64,000 nucleotides of DNA from Elymus sibiricus. Lineage: Eukaryota > Streptophyta > Magnoliopsida > Poales > Poaceae. This document shows positions 1 through 11,646 of this stretch, piece after piece (the first letter of the stretch is position 1; every line of letters begins with the position of its first letter). Position numbers and translations under genes: made by a program. The notes beneath the pieces are model-generated. The model did no database searches and was not told the origin of the DNA. It saw only the letters and a program-made list of their open reading frames with translations. Location of the stretch: positions 308,760,486-308,824,485 of the forward strand of contig CM077665.1 in assembly GCA_039707655.1 (NCBI GenBank), read 5' to 3'.

Positions 1-327
1 GCCATCACCCGCTCCGCCATCGTGGCCCAAAGGCGGGAGGAGGAGGCCGCCGCTGAAGCACAGCCGCTCGACTTTTGCGTCAGTGGCCTAGCGCGCTACA
101 TCAACTTCCTACATGAGGAGGAGGAACGCCAGGTCGAGCACGCACAGAGGCTCATCGCCGTCGTGGCCACAGCAGACGCCGTAGCTATGGCGCGGAATGA
201 GGAGATCTATGCCGAGTCCCGCCGCCTCGAGGAGGCACGTCAGGAGCGGCGGAGGGCAGCGGCGGCAGCAGACGAAGTCGACTCCTCCAGCTCGTCGGTA
301 GGCTTCTCCTCCTCTACCTCTTACTGA
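1..327 (+). CDS. Ala/Glu-rich ORF in CACTA-1, 5' end outside window
   Basis: The frame is open from base 1 to the TGA-flanked end at 327, about 108 codons, so this is the C-terminal part of a longer ORF. The product is charged and helix-prone (AQRREEEAAAEA near the start, then EEEERQVEHAQRL and an Arg/Ala-rich stretch) and ends in a run of serines before SSSTSY. Codons are GC-rich, unlike the AT-rich DNA on its right. I do not recognise a domain. Its composition resembles the ORFs at 3951-4550 and 5306-5787, and all three may be element-carried genes or captured host fragments. Whether it is expressed is unknown. Confidence 0.4.
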   Translation, partial: AITRSAIVAQRREEEAAAEAQPLDFCVSGLARYINFLHEEEERQVEHAQRLIAVVATADAVAMARNEEIYAESRRLEEARQERRRAAAAADEVDSSSSSVGFSSSTSY

Positions 328-1467
328 ACGTGCTCGGCAGAGGAGAAGGCTGCTGGCAGTAGCACGAAGCCCCTCCGGAGTAGTATTTAGGGGCTATTTT
401 GTTCAGTTCATTTAACTATAGATATGGTTGAACGGTACCACGTACTTTAAATTTGCTAGTATATATAGTTGAACTAGCTATTTCAGTACGTGGTTGGCAA
501 CAAATTGGGAAAAGTTTGTTCGATTCAGCTATCGAGTTGAACTATTTTGTACAAAGACCAATGCTTGATCTATGAATGAAATCCATGTTTATTGAATTTC
601 AGTTGCAAAATTGCACCGTAATAGTGATTTTGTTCCTGCAAAATTGGACAAATCTCAGTGTTTCCAATTTGACAAATGAAAATTTACCCAATATGACAGA
701 TTCGAATCTTACCTGACTCCTGCTGCTAATGCATCGATCGGTGCTTACATGGGGTGCTTAGTGTATTAAATGTCTTAGCAACTCAAGTCCACAATGCATT
801 GTGGCTAAGGTCCCTTCATTTAATGATTTAGCAACTAAACTCTTGCATGCATTGGTGAGTTCCTTCACTTAAGTGTTTTGCCAAGGTTCACGCGCTGGCC
901 ATTGTTTCTTCATGTGGTCACCAAACTCATATCTCTCCTTAATTACCTTCCGACATCAGATTTTTTTTGCATACATGGCAACCTTAGCAGCTAGCAACAA
1001 TAGAAGTTGTAGCATCGGGAAGGGCACACGGGTCGTCATTCACAACCGTTTGCGATGACGCAATGAAAAAATTCCTTCGCGCTAGATTTTCCCTTGGCTT
1101 AGTAGGGAAGGAACAGTTGCCCTTGGTATGCATACGGGTATTCAGTCTGAAACGTCTTTGACGACTGGCAAAGGACACGCCACCCCGATGAGCGTGCGCA
1201 AGACACTGCTCGCACGCCACCCGTCTACTCAAACACCTATCCGCACGCTACCTCCTTGCCAATACACATAGCGACACGTGGCCCGCACATAAATGGTCTG
1301 TAGAACGTCCACGAATTATAAATAAGACGCCCGTTTGCGATGGTAACGTGACAGATTTTTGTTCCAAAATGCCTTTGTTGACTATTAATAATGCTTACTC
1401 TTTCTCTCAAAGTGGACACTAAAAATAGCACAACATATTTATGCTTTATATGATGAGGCCCTGCCCA
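328..1467. other. AT-rich noncoding stretch of CACTA-1
   Basis: No ORF longer than about 80 codons reads as a protein. A subterminal-type motif with CACAACCGTTTGCGATGACG lies at 1041-1060. Nothing else is recognised. Confidence 0.5.
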
Positions 1468-3685
1468 ACATAGACCTTGTGACTGTAGTTCATGTTTGAA
1501 TTATGTACATTAAATGCACATAAAACTCAATTAATGTATAAAAAAGGCATACAAACCGTTAATAATTTAATATGTTTGCAGTACAGACCTATTGCTTTAT
1601 GTTGTTTCTAGAAAAAAATCAAGGAGAGAAGAGGCATCGGATGTCGTTTTTCACCCGCAGATGTGGCATGCATATATATATGTTCCCTAACGGAACCACT
1701 GGACGTAGCTTATAGTGTGAGAACCTCATGTTTGTCAGAGGCTAGTGACAAAACATGTCCAACTTGGTATTTTTTTACCACGGCATATGTGTGCCTTCAC
1801 ATGACACCATTCCAAGTTTCATGAATTTCTGATAGAGTTTTGGATTTACGAGAATTTGGAAACAAAGTTTCTCGATATTTGTGGCCGAGCCAACATGCTT
1901 AGATGTTTGAAATTTGTTCTCATTTCTTGCATGTGACCTAACACATGCATCCAAGGATGCATATATGATTTTTCAACCCATTTTGCCGCCCCGGACCTTG
2001 TGATTGTAGATCAAATTTGAATTATGCACATTAAATAATGCATCGAAAACTCAATTAATGTATTTAAAAGCCAGACGATCCCTTAATTTAATCATATTTT
2101 TGCACTTCGCATGTACATGTCTATGTTGTTTATATAAAGAAAACCAAGGAGAGAAGAGGCATCAGATGTCTTTTCGCCTGCATATGTGACATGCATATAT
2201 ATTGTTCCCTATCGAAACCACAAAGCTTCTTGTGAGGAGCTCCAATTTGTAAGGGGATTGTGCAAGAACATGTCCAAATTGGACAATTTTTTTACCACGG
2301 CATGTGTGTGCCCTTGTCACGACACCATGCCAAGTTTCATGAATTTCTGACGTGTTTTGGATTTACGGGAATTTGAAAACCAAGCATCTCAATGTTTGCG
2401 GCCGAGCAAACAGTCAATGAGATGTTAGAAATCCATTCCCATTTCTTGCGTGGGACCTAAACATGCATCCAGGGAAAGGCATATATTTTTCCAACCTATT
2501 TTTCATGTGTTGGACCTTGTGATTGTAGGTCAATTTTGAATTATGCACATTAAACGACTAGAAAACTCAATTAATGTGTTAAACAGGTCTCATGAACCCT
2601 GAAAAAATCCACAGTTTAGCATGACTGTCAGAAAGTTGCTCTATGGTGACTCCAGAAATAAATACAAGGCCAAAAGAGACAAAGGATGTTGTTTCGCACA
2701 TAAAATGTGAACTTTCCCTATCGGAACACATGACTTTCTTGTGAGAACCTTCGGTTTGTAAGAGGCTTTGTGCCAAAACTTGTCCAAAATTGGGCAATTT
2801 TTTTTACCACAACAAACACACACAGGGCAAATGATGGCACCATGCCCAAATTTCATGAATTTCTGTCGAGGTTTGCATTTACATGAATTTAAAAATTATG
2901 TTTCCCGATGTTTGCGGTCGAGCCAAGACGATGATGATATGTTTGAAATTCATTCCCATTTATCGTGTGGGACCTAATTAAACATGCAGCCAGGGAAACG
3001 TATATGGTTTTTCGACATATTTTCATGAGCTGGACCGTGAAGTGATTGTAGTTCAAATTTGAATTATATATGCACATTGAATGCCTAGAAAACTCAATTA
3101 ATGTACTTAAAAGGCCAAACGAACTCTGTAAGATTCCATTGTTTTGCACGACACATTCACGTTACTCTATGGAGACTCTAGAAATAAATTCAAGGCGAGA
3201 AGCGACATCGGATGTTGTTTCGCACATAAAATGTGAACTGTCCCTACCAAAACCACATGACTTCTTGTGAGAATCTTCGGTTTGTAAGAGGTTTGTGCCA
3301 AAACTTGTCCGGAACTAGGCATTGTTTTTACCACAACACACATGCGCCATGACATCACACCATGCCAAGTTTCATGAATTTCTCATGATATTTGGATTTA
3401 CTGGAATTTTAAAACACGGCTTCTCAAAGTCTACGGCCGAGCCAAAATACCGTGAGGTTTGGAATTCGTTTAATTTCCATTTCTTGCATGGGACCAAAAC
3501 ATGTATCCAGTGACAAATAGTTGATTTTCAACCCATTCAGGTGCACTCTAGCTAGTATGTGCTTAATTAACTGCAGTTCAAATTTGAACTATGCACATGA
3601 AATGTCTAAAAAACTCTTTGAATGTTTTAAAGGGCCTAAACAACCCTGAATTATTCCATATTTAACACACTGTCCTATATATGCA
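1468..3685. repeat. Tandem array of about 520-bp units, four copies plus a partial fifth
   Basis: The anchor GACCTTGTGATTGTAG followed by AATTTGAATTATGCACATT recurs near 1470, 1992, 2513, 3032 and, degraded, near 3560, giving steps of about 520 bp. A second anchor, CCAAGTTTCATGAATTTCTG, recurs at about 1813, 2331, 2848 and 3364. A third, GGGACCTAAACATGCATCCAGGG, follows at the same phase. Copies differ by many substitutions and small indels, so the array is old. It looks like satellite-type DNA inside the transposon. I cannot name the satellite family. Confidence 0.85.
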
Positions 3686-3950
3686 AGTTCACTGCAGATA
3701 AATGTTATTGCCATCCAAACACCTTCAATTGCCAATGTAACTTCATTTTTCGTCTCAAAGAAGTTTGAAAATCAAATACATCGCAAATAGTTCTTGATTA
3801 TGAAACGTGTGCGACATGGTATCAAAATATCTTGAGCCAATCCTCATATATGGCTTATGCCGGAAGCTTCAGTCCACCACCGGCGCGTTAACCACATAGT
3901 CACACTTGTTCCCCAAGACCACTATACTGTTCAAGCGTCGCTGGTGAAAG

Positions 3951-4550
3951 ATGGGGACGTGGATCCGCATCGTGAGGGCAACTTCGGCGACCCACTCCGG
4001 CCGGAGAGCGACTGCATCAACCATGAACGCGCTCACAACATCCTTGAGCGCGGCCGCACTCTCCGACAGGGCGGCTGCGGCCGCCAAAAGGGCAGCTGCT
4101 GCATCTGAGATGGCGACAGCAGCATCCGCGACCAGGATAGCAAATGGCGAGAACGGCATAGCAGTTGTTCGTTCCTCGGTGGCCGCCGTAGCCCTGATGG
4201 CGGCTGCCCATGCCCAGCTCGTGTCGGTCATCACACAAATAGCAGTGGCCTTCTCCAACAACGGTCGGCAACCTACGTCCAAAGAGTTGGCAATCGTCGA
4301 GAGCGCTCGGGCAGCCGTCCATTCGTCGACAGCCTCCCTTGCCAAGATGGAGGCCGTCCATGCCCGGACCGCGGTCGCCCACGCCAAACTCGTGGCGGCC
4401 TTTTCCAAAGAGATGGCGGACACGGACGGTGAGATGCTTGCAGAGTATGTGGCGATGGATGCCATGGAGCCCCTTCCCCTGGAGATCGTCGAGCGTGAGC
4501 TGGTCATGGAGGATGCGGCGGAGATCAGTGAGCGTCAAGCGGAACATTAG
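3951..4550 (+). CDS. Ala-rich hypothetical protein of CACTA-1, 199 aa
   Basis: This is a GC-rich ORF of 199 codons from ATG 3951 to TAG 4550. About a third of residues are Ala, with heptad-like runs (SDRAAAAAKRAAAASEMATAAS) and an acidic tail ending EISERQAEH. Ala repeats with Val, Met and His suggest a long helical or coiled-coil protein. I recognise no catalytic motif, and no signal peptide or membrane segment is evident. The antisense frame is also open (3869-4507), a by-product of GCN-rich codons; the plus strand is preferred because its tail is acidic and it matches the orientation of the neighbouring ORFs at 1-327 and 5306-5787. Function is unknown, and it could be a captured and decayed host gene. 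Confidence 0.4.
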   Translation: MGTWIRIVRATSATHSGRRATASTMNALTTSLSAAALSDRAAAAAKRAAAASEMATAASATRIANGENGIAVVRSSVAAVALMAAAHAQLVSVITQIAVAFSNNGRQPTSKELAIVESARAAVHSSTASLAKMEAVHARTAVAHAKLVAAFSKEMADTDGEMLAEYVAMDAMEPLPLEIVERELVMEDAAEISERQAEH

Positions 4551-4862
4551 TCGTTGTTTAGAGCGCTGGTCTTTTGTTAGAGTAATGTTTAGGTCAACCA
4601 GCTCTGTTTAATTGCTCGAGTAAGTAAGTGCGGGCTGTGGTGTAGGCTCTTTTGTGCAGTACCCAAATTAGCAATTGATGTTATATTATGCGACGACGTG
4701 GATGACCACTGTAACCAGGGAAATTCGGACCAAAAATTTGCCGCCATATCCCCATTCCATCTTCCAATTGAAAATGAAATTGAAGTTCATCACACACACT
4801 TTTTTGGAATGAACCGTGTGTAATGTAGTACCCAATCTTACGTCCGAAGATTGGAGACAAAC

Positions 4863-5010
4863 ATTTGCATGTCCAAGTTCATCACACAAGGGGTATATCA
4901 TAGGCTTCGTTTGTGATGTGTTCATATCGAGAACTATTCTGAAAAATTTGCATGTTCAAGTTCATCACACACGGTGTATAACACAGGCTTCGTTTGTGAT
5001 GTTTTGATAT
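4863..5010. repeat. Two tandem copies of an 83-bp CACTA-type repeat
   Basis: ATTTGCATGTCCAAGTTCATC at 4863 recurs with one change at 4946. Each copy continues through a CACACGG-like motif to GGCTTCGTTTGTGATG. The motifs match the subterminal style of this element. The flanking DNA at 4551-4862 and 5011-5305 shows no gene. Confidence 0.65.
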
Positions 5011-5305
5011 CGCACATGTTTCCGAATAAGGGACTGTTTCCGATGGTGCTTTCTGCGCCAGTTTTTCACTGCACCGAATGAAAATTTTGGGCTGCCGCGG
5101 AAATATCTACCTCCCTCGCCCCCGGTACCAATCAAAAGCCACATTTCCCCCTTTTCCTCTACCTTTCCTAGTTCAAACCTTCATTGCTTGCTTGCAGCGC
5201 CGCCTCCTCGCCAGCAACGCTCCTTCCTGCTGCTCGGCCTCGTCCATCTAGTCAGGTAATCGACACCTCCCCAATACCCCCTCACCCCCTCCTCCTCCAT
5301 CCCAC

Positions 5306-5787
5306 ATGGCCCGACCGCCGGTGCGACACCTTCCACCCAAATCACCGCCCCATCCTCCAAATAATCGCCGCCGAAAGCCATGGTGCACGCAGTATAGCCA
5401 GGATCTCAAAGAGCATTTAGCTGCGGAGAAGCAAATCGCGGCTGCATGCGCAGATGAGGCAGCTATGGCTTCCATGCATGCCGACCCCCAGATCTTGGAC
5501 GAGCACCTCGCTATCGAGGCCACCATCGACGCCTTGCGCACTGACGCCGCCATGCGGTTGGCTGCTATAAACGACAGCTTGTGGTATTTTCTCGAGGGCA
5601 CCGCCGGTGCGTTTGACGAAGACTTCGATGTGTTTTCTTAGCGTGCACGTGCTTACCTCAACTCAAGAGCCGGCATGTTGGTGCTCGGGCAGGATCAGGC
5701 CACTCACCACTACGAGGGGTGCACCCACGGTGTGGAGGCCTCGCCCTCTTCCAAGTTGACGGAGGCCATCATCATCGATATCTCCGA
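5306..5787 (+). pseudogene. Acidic helical protein of CACTA-1 with one in-frame TAG; SUMO-interaction-like C terminus
   Basis: An ORF from ATG 5306 runs 111 codons to TAG 5639-5641. The same frame stays open for a further 48 codons to TAA at about 5785-5787 with coherent composition. The N part is Pro-rich, the middle is helical and Ala-rich (SQDLKEHLAAEKQ, then DEHLAIEATIDALRTDAA), and the tail beyond the stop ends in IIIDISDDEQ. That tail is a hydrophobic core followed by acids, the pattern of a SUMO-interacting motif; this reading is inference. A single nonsense change in an otherwise open frame suggests recent loss, or readthrough. The product is not recognised. Confidence 0.45.
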
Positions 5788-6303
5788 CGATGAGCAATAA
5801 CTGTTTTTTCTTAGCTTTATCACTAAGGACCTATGTTCACCTAGCTACGCCAGTTAAGCACGTTTCGTTTAGCTGTTGCGTGTGCCGCTACTGCCTTTCA
5901 TTTAGAAATTCTAGTGAAATGTCCAATGTAATGCTACTGCAACCTAAACTTCTAGTATGTTCTATTGTGCAATGTGGTGCTTAGTTAACTGTTTCGTTCA
6001 TTTGTTGTGGTGGTCATTTAACAATTTAATTCAATTCTAAAATGTGATGTGCGATTGTTGTTGGTACAATTTTGTATTGTTATGCATGTGACGAATAAAT
6101 CGAATTTAGATGTACTAAATACATGTGCAACATATAGAATTGCTACATTTCCTAGTTCTTAGCACGCTTGGTTTAGATAATTGGATTTTCAATGTGACTC
6201 GATCTAATCTGTTGGATCCGCAATGTGTTTATTTTCCATTAACATATTTCAGTGATAGTATGCCAAATCAATATTTGTCTTAAATATGTTGCAGGGGGGA
6301 ACA
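5788..6303. other. AT-rich noncoding stretch of CACTA-1
   Basis: No convincing ORF. It lies between the stop of the acidic ORF and the first recognised exon of the B3-like gene and may be an intron or 5' untranslated DNA of the latter. No promoter motif could be singled out. Confidence 0.4.
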
Positions 6304-6824
6304 ATGGGGGACACTAAATTTTACCATCAAGGTTTGCACATCCATAGTAGTTTGGCTAATAGCACATTATTGTGCAATTGCAGAAACCATTGTAATATGA
6401 ACTTTTTATTAATAATTTGTTCTTGCACATGCAGGTCCTGCTGTAAGAGGTATAGACCCACTGTTCGACCCTTTTTGCATGTGGGGAAATGAGGTGTCCT
6501 TGAATATCAGTCAAATCAAGAAACTCAGAAAGATTGTTAAGATAAAGAAACTAGCTATGAAAAACAACAAGATATTTGTCTGCACAATGAAAAAGACATC
6601 AGTCAACTATAGGATGGTACCATCTCTTTCACCTTGTCCTTTTCCATTTGCGCCATTTCAAATTTTATAAAAGATATTTATGCGTATATTTTTTTCAGTC
6701 CTTCTCAAGGCAGCTCATCGATGATTACGTCTCAAACCACCTGTATGATCAACAGGCGATGAAGGTATTCATACAACACCCACGGTATAATCTTGAAGTC
6801 TTCCTTAAGAGGACGAAGGATGGG

Positions 6825-8399
6825 TGACGTGGCTTGAGACTGCGTCGGTATTTCCCCAAAGAGGAAGGGATTATGCAGCACAGGGACGGTAAGTATTTCC
6901 CTCAGTTATGAAACCATGGTTATCGAACCAGTAGGAGGATCGCCACCACCCAATAAGCATCACCTGCACAAAAATAACAAACACTTGCAACCCGACGCGA
7001 AAGAGAGGTTGTCAAGCTCTCTACGGTAAAAAGATAGATTAGGTAATGATAGATAGGAGAGATAGATCTCTCAAGAACACAAAATAAGAAGAGCAAATAA
7101 AGGGTGCAGCAATATGTTTTTGCATTTTTTGTTTTGTAGATCTAAAAACAAAGAGGCAAAAGGATAGATCGGAAAGCAATATGTTGGAAAATAGACCCGG
7201 GGGCCGTAGGTTTCACTAGTGGCTTCTCTCATGAGTATAGCACACGGTGGGTGAACAAATTACTGTTGGGCAATTAATAGAAGATCAAATAATCATGATG
7301 ATATCCAAGGCGATGATCATTATATAGGCATCACGTCCAAGATAAGTAGACCGACTCCTGCCTGCATCTGCCACTATTACTCCACACATCGACCGCTATC
7401 CAGCATGCATCTAGTGTATTAAGTTCATGGAAAACGGAATAATGCAATAAGAATGATGGCATGATATAGACAAGATCTATTCATGTAGGAATAGACCCCA
7501 TCTTGTTATCCTTAATGGCAACGATACATGCGTGCCTTGCTGCCCCTTCTGTCACCGGGAAAGGACACCGCAAGATCGAACCCATCACAAAGCACCTCTT
7601 CCCATGGCAAGAAAAATCGATCTAGTTGGCCTAACTAAACCAAAGATTCGAAGAACAAATATGAGGCTATAAGCAATCATGCATCTAAGAGATCAAAGAA
7701 GACTCAAATAATATTCATGGATAGAAGCTGATCATGAACTCAAAATTCATCGGATCCCAACAAACACACCGCAAAAGTTTACATCAAATAGATCTCCAAG
7801 AGACCATTGTATTGAGAATCATATAAGAGAGAGAGGAAGCCATCTAGCTACTGCCTACGGACCCGTAGGTCTATGGTGGACTACTCATGCATCATTGGAG
7901 AGGCACCTATGAAGAAGATAAACCCCTCCATGATGGTGTTTAAATTGGATCTCGCGGCTCTGGAACTTGCGTTGGCTGGAATTTTGTTTCGTTGACTCCC
8001 ATAGGGTTTTTGGAATATTTAGGAATTTATAGGCATCAGAGGTGGTGGAGAGGGGCCCCGTGGAGGGCACAACCCCTCAGGGCGCGCTAGGGGGCCCCTG
8101 GCGCGCCCTGGTAGGTTGTGCTGTCCACAGCCCACCTTCCTGGCTCTTCTTTGGCCCACTGGGTGTCTTCTGGTCCAGAAAAAATCTCCAAAAAGTTTCG
8201 TCGCGATTGGACTCCGTTTGGTACTGATATTCTGCGAAGTAAAAAACAAGCAAAAACAGCAACTGGTACTTTGGCACTATGTCAATAGGTTAGTCCCAAA
8301 AAAATATAAAGTTGTTATAAAATGATTGTAAAACATCCAAGAATGATAATATAATAGCATGGAACAAGCAAAAATTATAGATACGTTGGAGACGTATCA
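6825..8399 (-). repeat. S1 3' LTR (1575 bp)
   Basis: In the minus sense it starts TGATACGTCTCC and ends CACGTCA. It contains a GC-rich inverted repeat at 8067-8121 and a TATA box (CCTATAAAT in minus sense) near 8027-8035. It differs from the 5' copy by point changes, a 16-bp gap near 7672 and an 11-bp gap near 8210. Confidence 0.9.
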
Positions 8400-10885
8400 G
8401 CATCCCCAAGCTTAATTCCTACTCGTCCTCGAGTAGGTAAATGAAAAAAACAGAATTTTTGATGTGGAATGCTACCTAACATGTTCATCATATTCTTTTC
8501 TTTTGTATAGCATGGACATTTGGACTTATAGATGATACAAAGCAATAGTCTAGTTTTAACATAATGACTTCAATACTCAAGCATGCTAACAAGCGACCAT
8601 GTCTTTCAAAATATCAACACTAAAGGAAGTTATCCCTAGCCCATCATGCGCAATCATTGATCCATTCATGAAACACACTCAAATATTAGCTATACCCAAT
8701 GCTCAAGTACGATCATAGTGCCCCCTAGTTGGTGCTTTATAAGAGAAGATGGAGACTCCAAGTAAATAAAAATTGCATAAAGTAAATAGATAGGCCCTTC
8801 GCAGAGGGAAGTAGGGATTTGTAGAGGTGTCAGAGCTCAAAGTTTTAAATTGAGAGAGAAAAATATTTTGGGTGGCATGCTTTTCCTGTCAGCAAAAACG
8901 ACAAAGTAGCTCACAATACTTTCCATGCTAGATATATCATAGGCAGTTCCCAAACAGAAAATAAAGTTTATTCCTTTTTCCACCAAACTTTCACTTTCCA
9001 TGGCGGGCCGTATCCACGGTTGCCTTCCATACCAACACTTTCCAAGAAATTTATTATTTGACAACATAAAGTAAATATTTTTTATTTTTCATTTCGGGAA
9101 TGGGCATCTCTATTACCGCCGCACTCTCGTGCAATGACAAGTGAATAAACACTCATCTTGAGAATAACACATCTAGCATGGAAAAATATTGGACCCCACC
9201 GTTTCATGAGCAGTACGGGCACACAAAAGAGAAAATTTATTTTGAAAATTTAGAGATGACATATACAAATTTGCTTGGAACGGCATGGAAATACCGCATA
9301 TAGGTAGGTATGGTGGACTCATAAGGCTAAACTTGGTTTAAGGATTTTGGATGCACAAGTAGTATTTCTACTTGGTGCAAATGGAGGCTAGCAAATAGAT
9401 TGAGAAGCAACCAAACCAAGAAACGAAAATTCACATAAGTGAGCAATGAGCATAACTAACACCGAATAATGCACCACAAGTAGGATGTAATTTCATTGCA
9501 TAACTATTGACTTTCGTACTTGCATAGGGAATCACAAACCTTAACACCAATATTCCTACTCAAGCATAATTACTCACTAACATGACTCACATATTACTAT
9601 CATCATGTTTTAAAACTATTACAAGGAATTAAGTTTAATTTACCCAATGATCTTCATGAAAGTTTTTATTATATCCTCCTTGGATATCTATCACTTTGGA
9701 CTAGTTTCATATATTGCCATTGCTTTTTGACTAGCTCAAACAAATTTAAGTGAAGCGCATGAGCATAAAGATTTCATCTCTCAAAAAGGTATAAGTGAAG
9801 CATGAGAGGATTTCTTCAAAATTTACTAACTCTCAAATTAATCTAAGTGAAGCATGAGAGTATTTCTACACAAAATTCCAAGCACACCATGCTCAAAAAG
9901 ATATAAGTGAAGCACTAGAGCAATTCTATAGCTCAAAAAAGTTTAAGTGAAACATAGAGAGCAATTCTAACAAATCATAGCATAATTTTGGCTCTCCCAA
10001 ATAAGTGTGTACAGCAAGGATACAAGAGAAAAACTAACAAGCAAATCAAGCAAAGATACAAGACGCTCCAAGCAAAACTCATGATATGTGACGAATAAAA
10101 ATATAGCCCCAAGTAAAATACCGATGGTCGTTAGAAGAAAGAGGGGATGCCACTCGGGGGCATCCACAAGCTTAGTTGCTTGTTTATCTTTGGATATATA
10201 TTGGGGGTGCGGTAGAATCCCCAAGCTTAGGCTCTTATCACTCCTTATCCCTTCATCCATCGTGATCTCACCCAAAACTTGAAAACTTCAATCACACAAA
10301 ACTCAACAAAATCTTCGTGAGATCCGTTAGTATAATAAAGCAAATCACTACTTTAGGTACTGTTGCAAACCCATTCATATTTTGTTATTGTATTATACCT
10401 ACTGTATTTTAACTTTACCATGGCTCATACCCTTCAATATAACCCATAGATTCATCAAAACAAGCACACAATGCAACGAAAATAGAATCTGTCTTAAACA
10501 GAACAGTCTGTAGTAATCTGCACTCTAACCATACTTCTGTAACTCTAAAAATTCTGAAAAATTAGGACAAAGTAAATAATTTGTATAGAAACAATGTGTT
10601 AAAATTTCAGCTCAAGATCACGTTCCAGAAAAAAATGAAAATTCAAATATTGGATGCAAGGTTTCTGTTTCAGATTCAGCATCGCTTCTACTCATATTAT
10701 CAATCATCCTAAAGGCTCTACTTGGCACAAACACTAAATAAACCATAAAAACACAATCATAACAGAGGCATAATTGTGTCAATACTCAAAAACAGAAAGG
10801 AAAAAAGCAAAAATAAATTTATTTATTGGGTTGCTCCCAACAAGCGCTATCGTTTTACGCCCCTAGCTAGGCATAACACATAGAT
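8400..10885 (-). other. S1 3' noncoding region with conserved hairpins
   Basis: No coding frame. Marks seen: the palindrome-like GGCCCTTCGCAGAGGGAAG near 8793-8811, also found in element A; a hairpin at 9353-9378, also in A and S2; and five short hairpins at 9734-9962, each with AAGTGAAGC in the loop between GCTCA/TGAGC or CTCTCA/TGAGAG arms. AAGCTTGGGG-type purine motifs near 10120-10235 lie just past the gag stop. The polypurine tract abutting the 3' LTR reads AAGCTTGGGGATGC in minus sense at 8400-8414. Confidence 0.7.
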
Positions 10886-11449
10886 TCAAGTATTGTCATC
10901 TTTGGTTTTGGCCACTTTTGTGAGGGCCTTCTCGGATCCGGGAGGCTCTTTACGCTTCCCCAAATTTTCAGGAGAGGAAACCATCTTGAGATCCAAAATA
11001 TCCAAACGCTTATTGCAAAGGGTAATCAAAGTATTCAAGCGATTGAGGTTCCCACTAATATGTTTGAGGGGTTCGTGATATTTTTGTAACTCGACCAAGT
11101 GCTTATGTAAGTCACCCAATTTGTAGAGAATTTGAACCCCCTCTTGTCTAAAAGCAGGCCCCTTTTTTGATAGAGGAACCCCCAAAATCCCTTCCAAAAC
11201 TTCATAAGTGGTGTTTGCATCAAGTTCAATAAAATTCCCTTTAGAGGCAAAATCCAAATACTCTCTATGATGCAAAGCCAATCCAACGTAAAAATTTCCA
11301 AGCAAAAGTTTTGCATCTCCTTTTAGATTGGAGATACGATAGGATTCCATTAGCCTATACCAGACATCTTTCAAATTTTCCCCTTGTTTTTGTTTGAAGT
11401 ATAGCACTTCAAAATCTGGTGACAAAGGGGGAGTAGTAGTGCTAGCCAT
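10886..11449 (-). CDS. S1 truncated gag-like protein, 187 aa
   Basis: ATG at 11449 begins MASTTTPPLS and the ORF ends KTKDDNT, the same C terminus as the S2 gag/protease ORF. The middle, from FKQKQGENLKDVWYRLMESYR to FYVGLALHHREYLDFASKGNF, matches the alpha-helical central part of Gypsy/Athila Gag. A helical segment with regularly spaced Leu follows (GDLHKHLVELQKYHE). The capsid N-terminal part and the whole protease region seen in S2 are absent. No zinc knuckle is seen. The frame stays open upstream into the leader, but the ATG after the primer site fits best. Gag would form the particle that packages element RNA; whether this shortened form does is unknown. Confidence 0.65.
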   Translation of the reverse strand: MASTTTPPLSPDFEVLYFKQKQGENLKDVWYRLMESYRISNLKGDAKLLLGNFYVGLALHHREYLDFASKGNFIELDANTTYEVLEGILGVPLSKKGPAFRQEGVQILYKLGDLHKHLVELQKYHEPLKHISGNLNRLNTLITLCNKRLDILDLKMVSSPENLGKRKEPPGSEKALTKVAKTKDDNT

Positions 11450-11646
11450 AACAACAAGGCAAGAAATCCAACGAGAAAAAGGCAAACGAAAAAGAGGGCG
11501 AATAAAACGGCAAATTGGTGAAGTGGGAGAGAGGAAAACGGCAAATAATGTAATTGCAAGGAGATGAGATTTGTGATTAGAAACCTGGTAGATGATGATG
11601 GAGTCTCCTCGGCGCCAGAGATTGGCACGTAGAAGAGACCGCTTCC

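Noticed and set aside
1468..3685. Possible CRISPR-like or short-repeat array
   Set aside because: Units are about 520 bp and diverged; this is satellite-type tandem repetition in a plant transposon.
3869..4507. 212-codon minus-strand ORF
   Set aside because: Mirror of the Ala-rich plus-strand ORF; GCN codons keep the antisense frame open.
7200..7240. CACTAGTGG in the S1 LTR as a CACTA end
   Set aside because: It lies mid-LTR and is present in both S1 LTRs and, in reverse, in S2; no subterminal repeats or boundary there.
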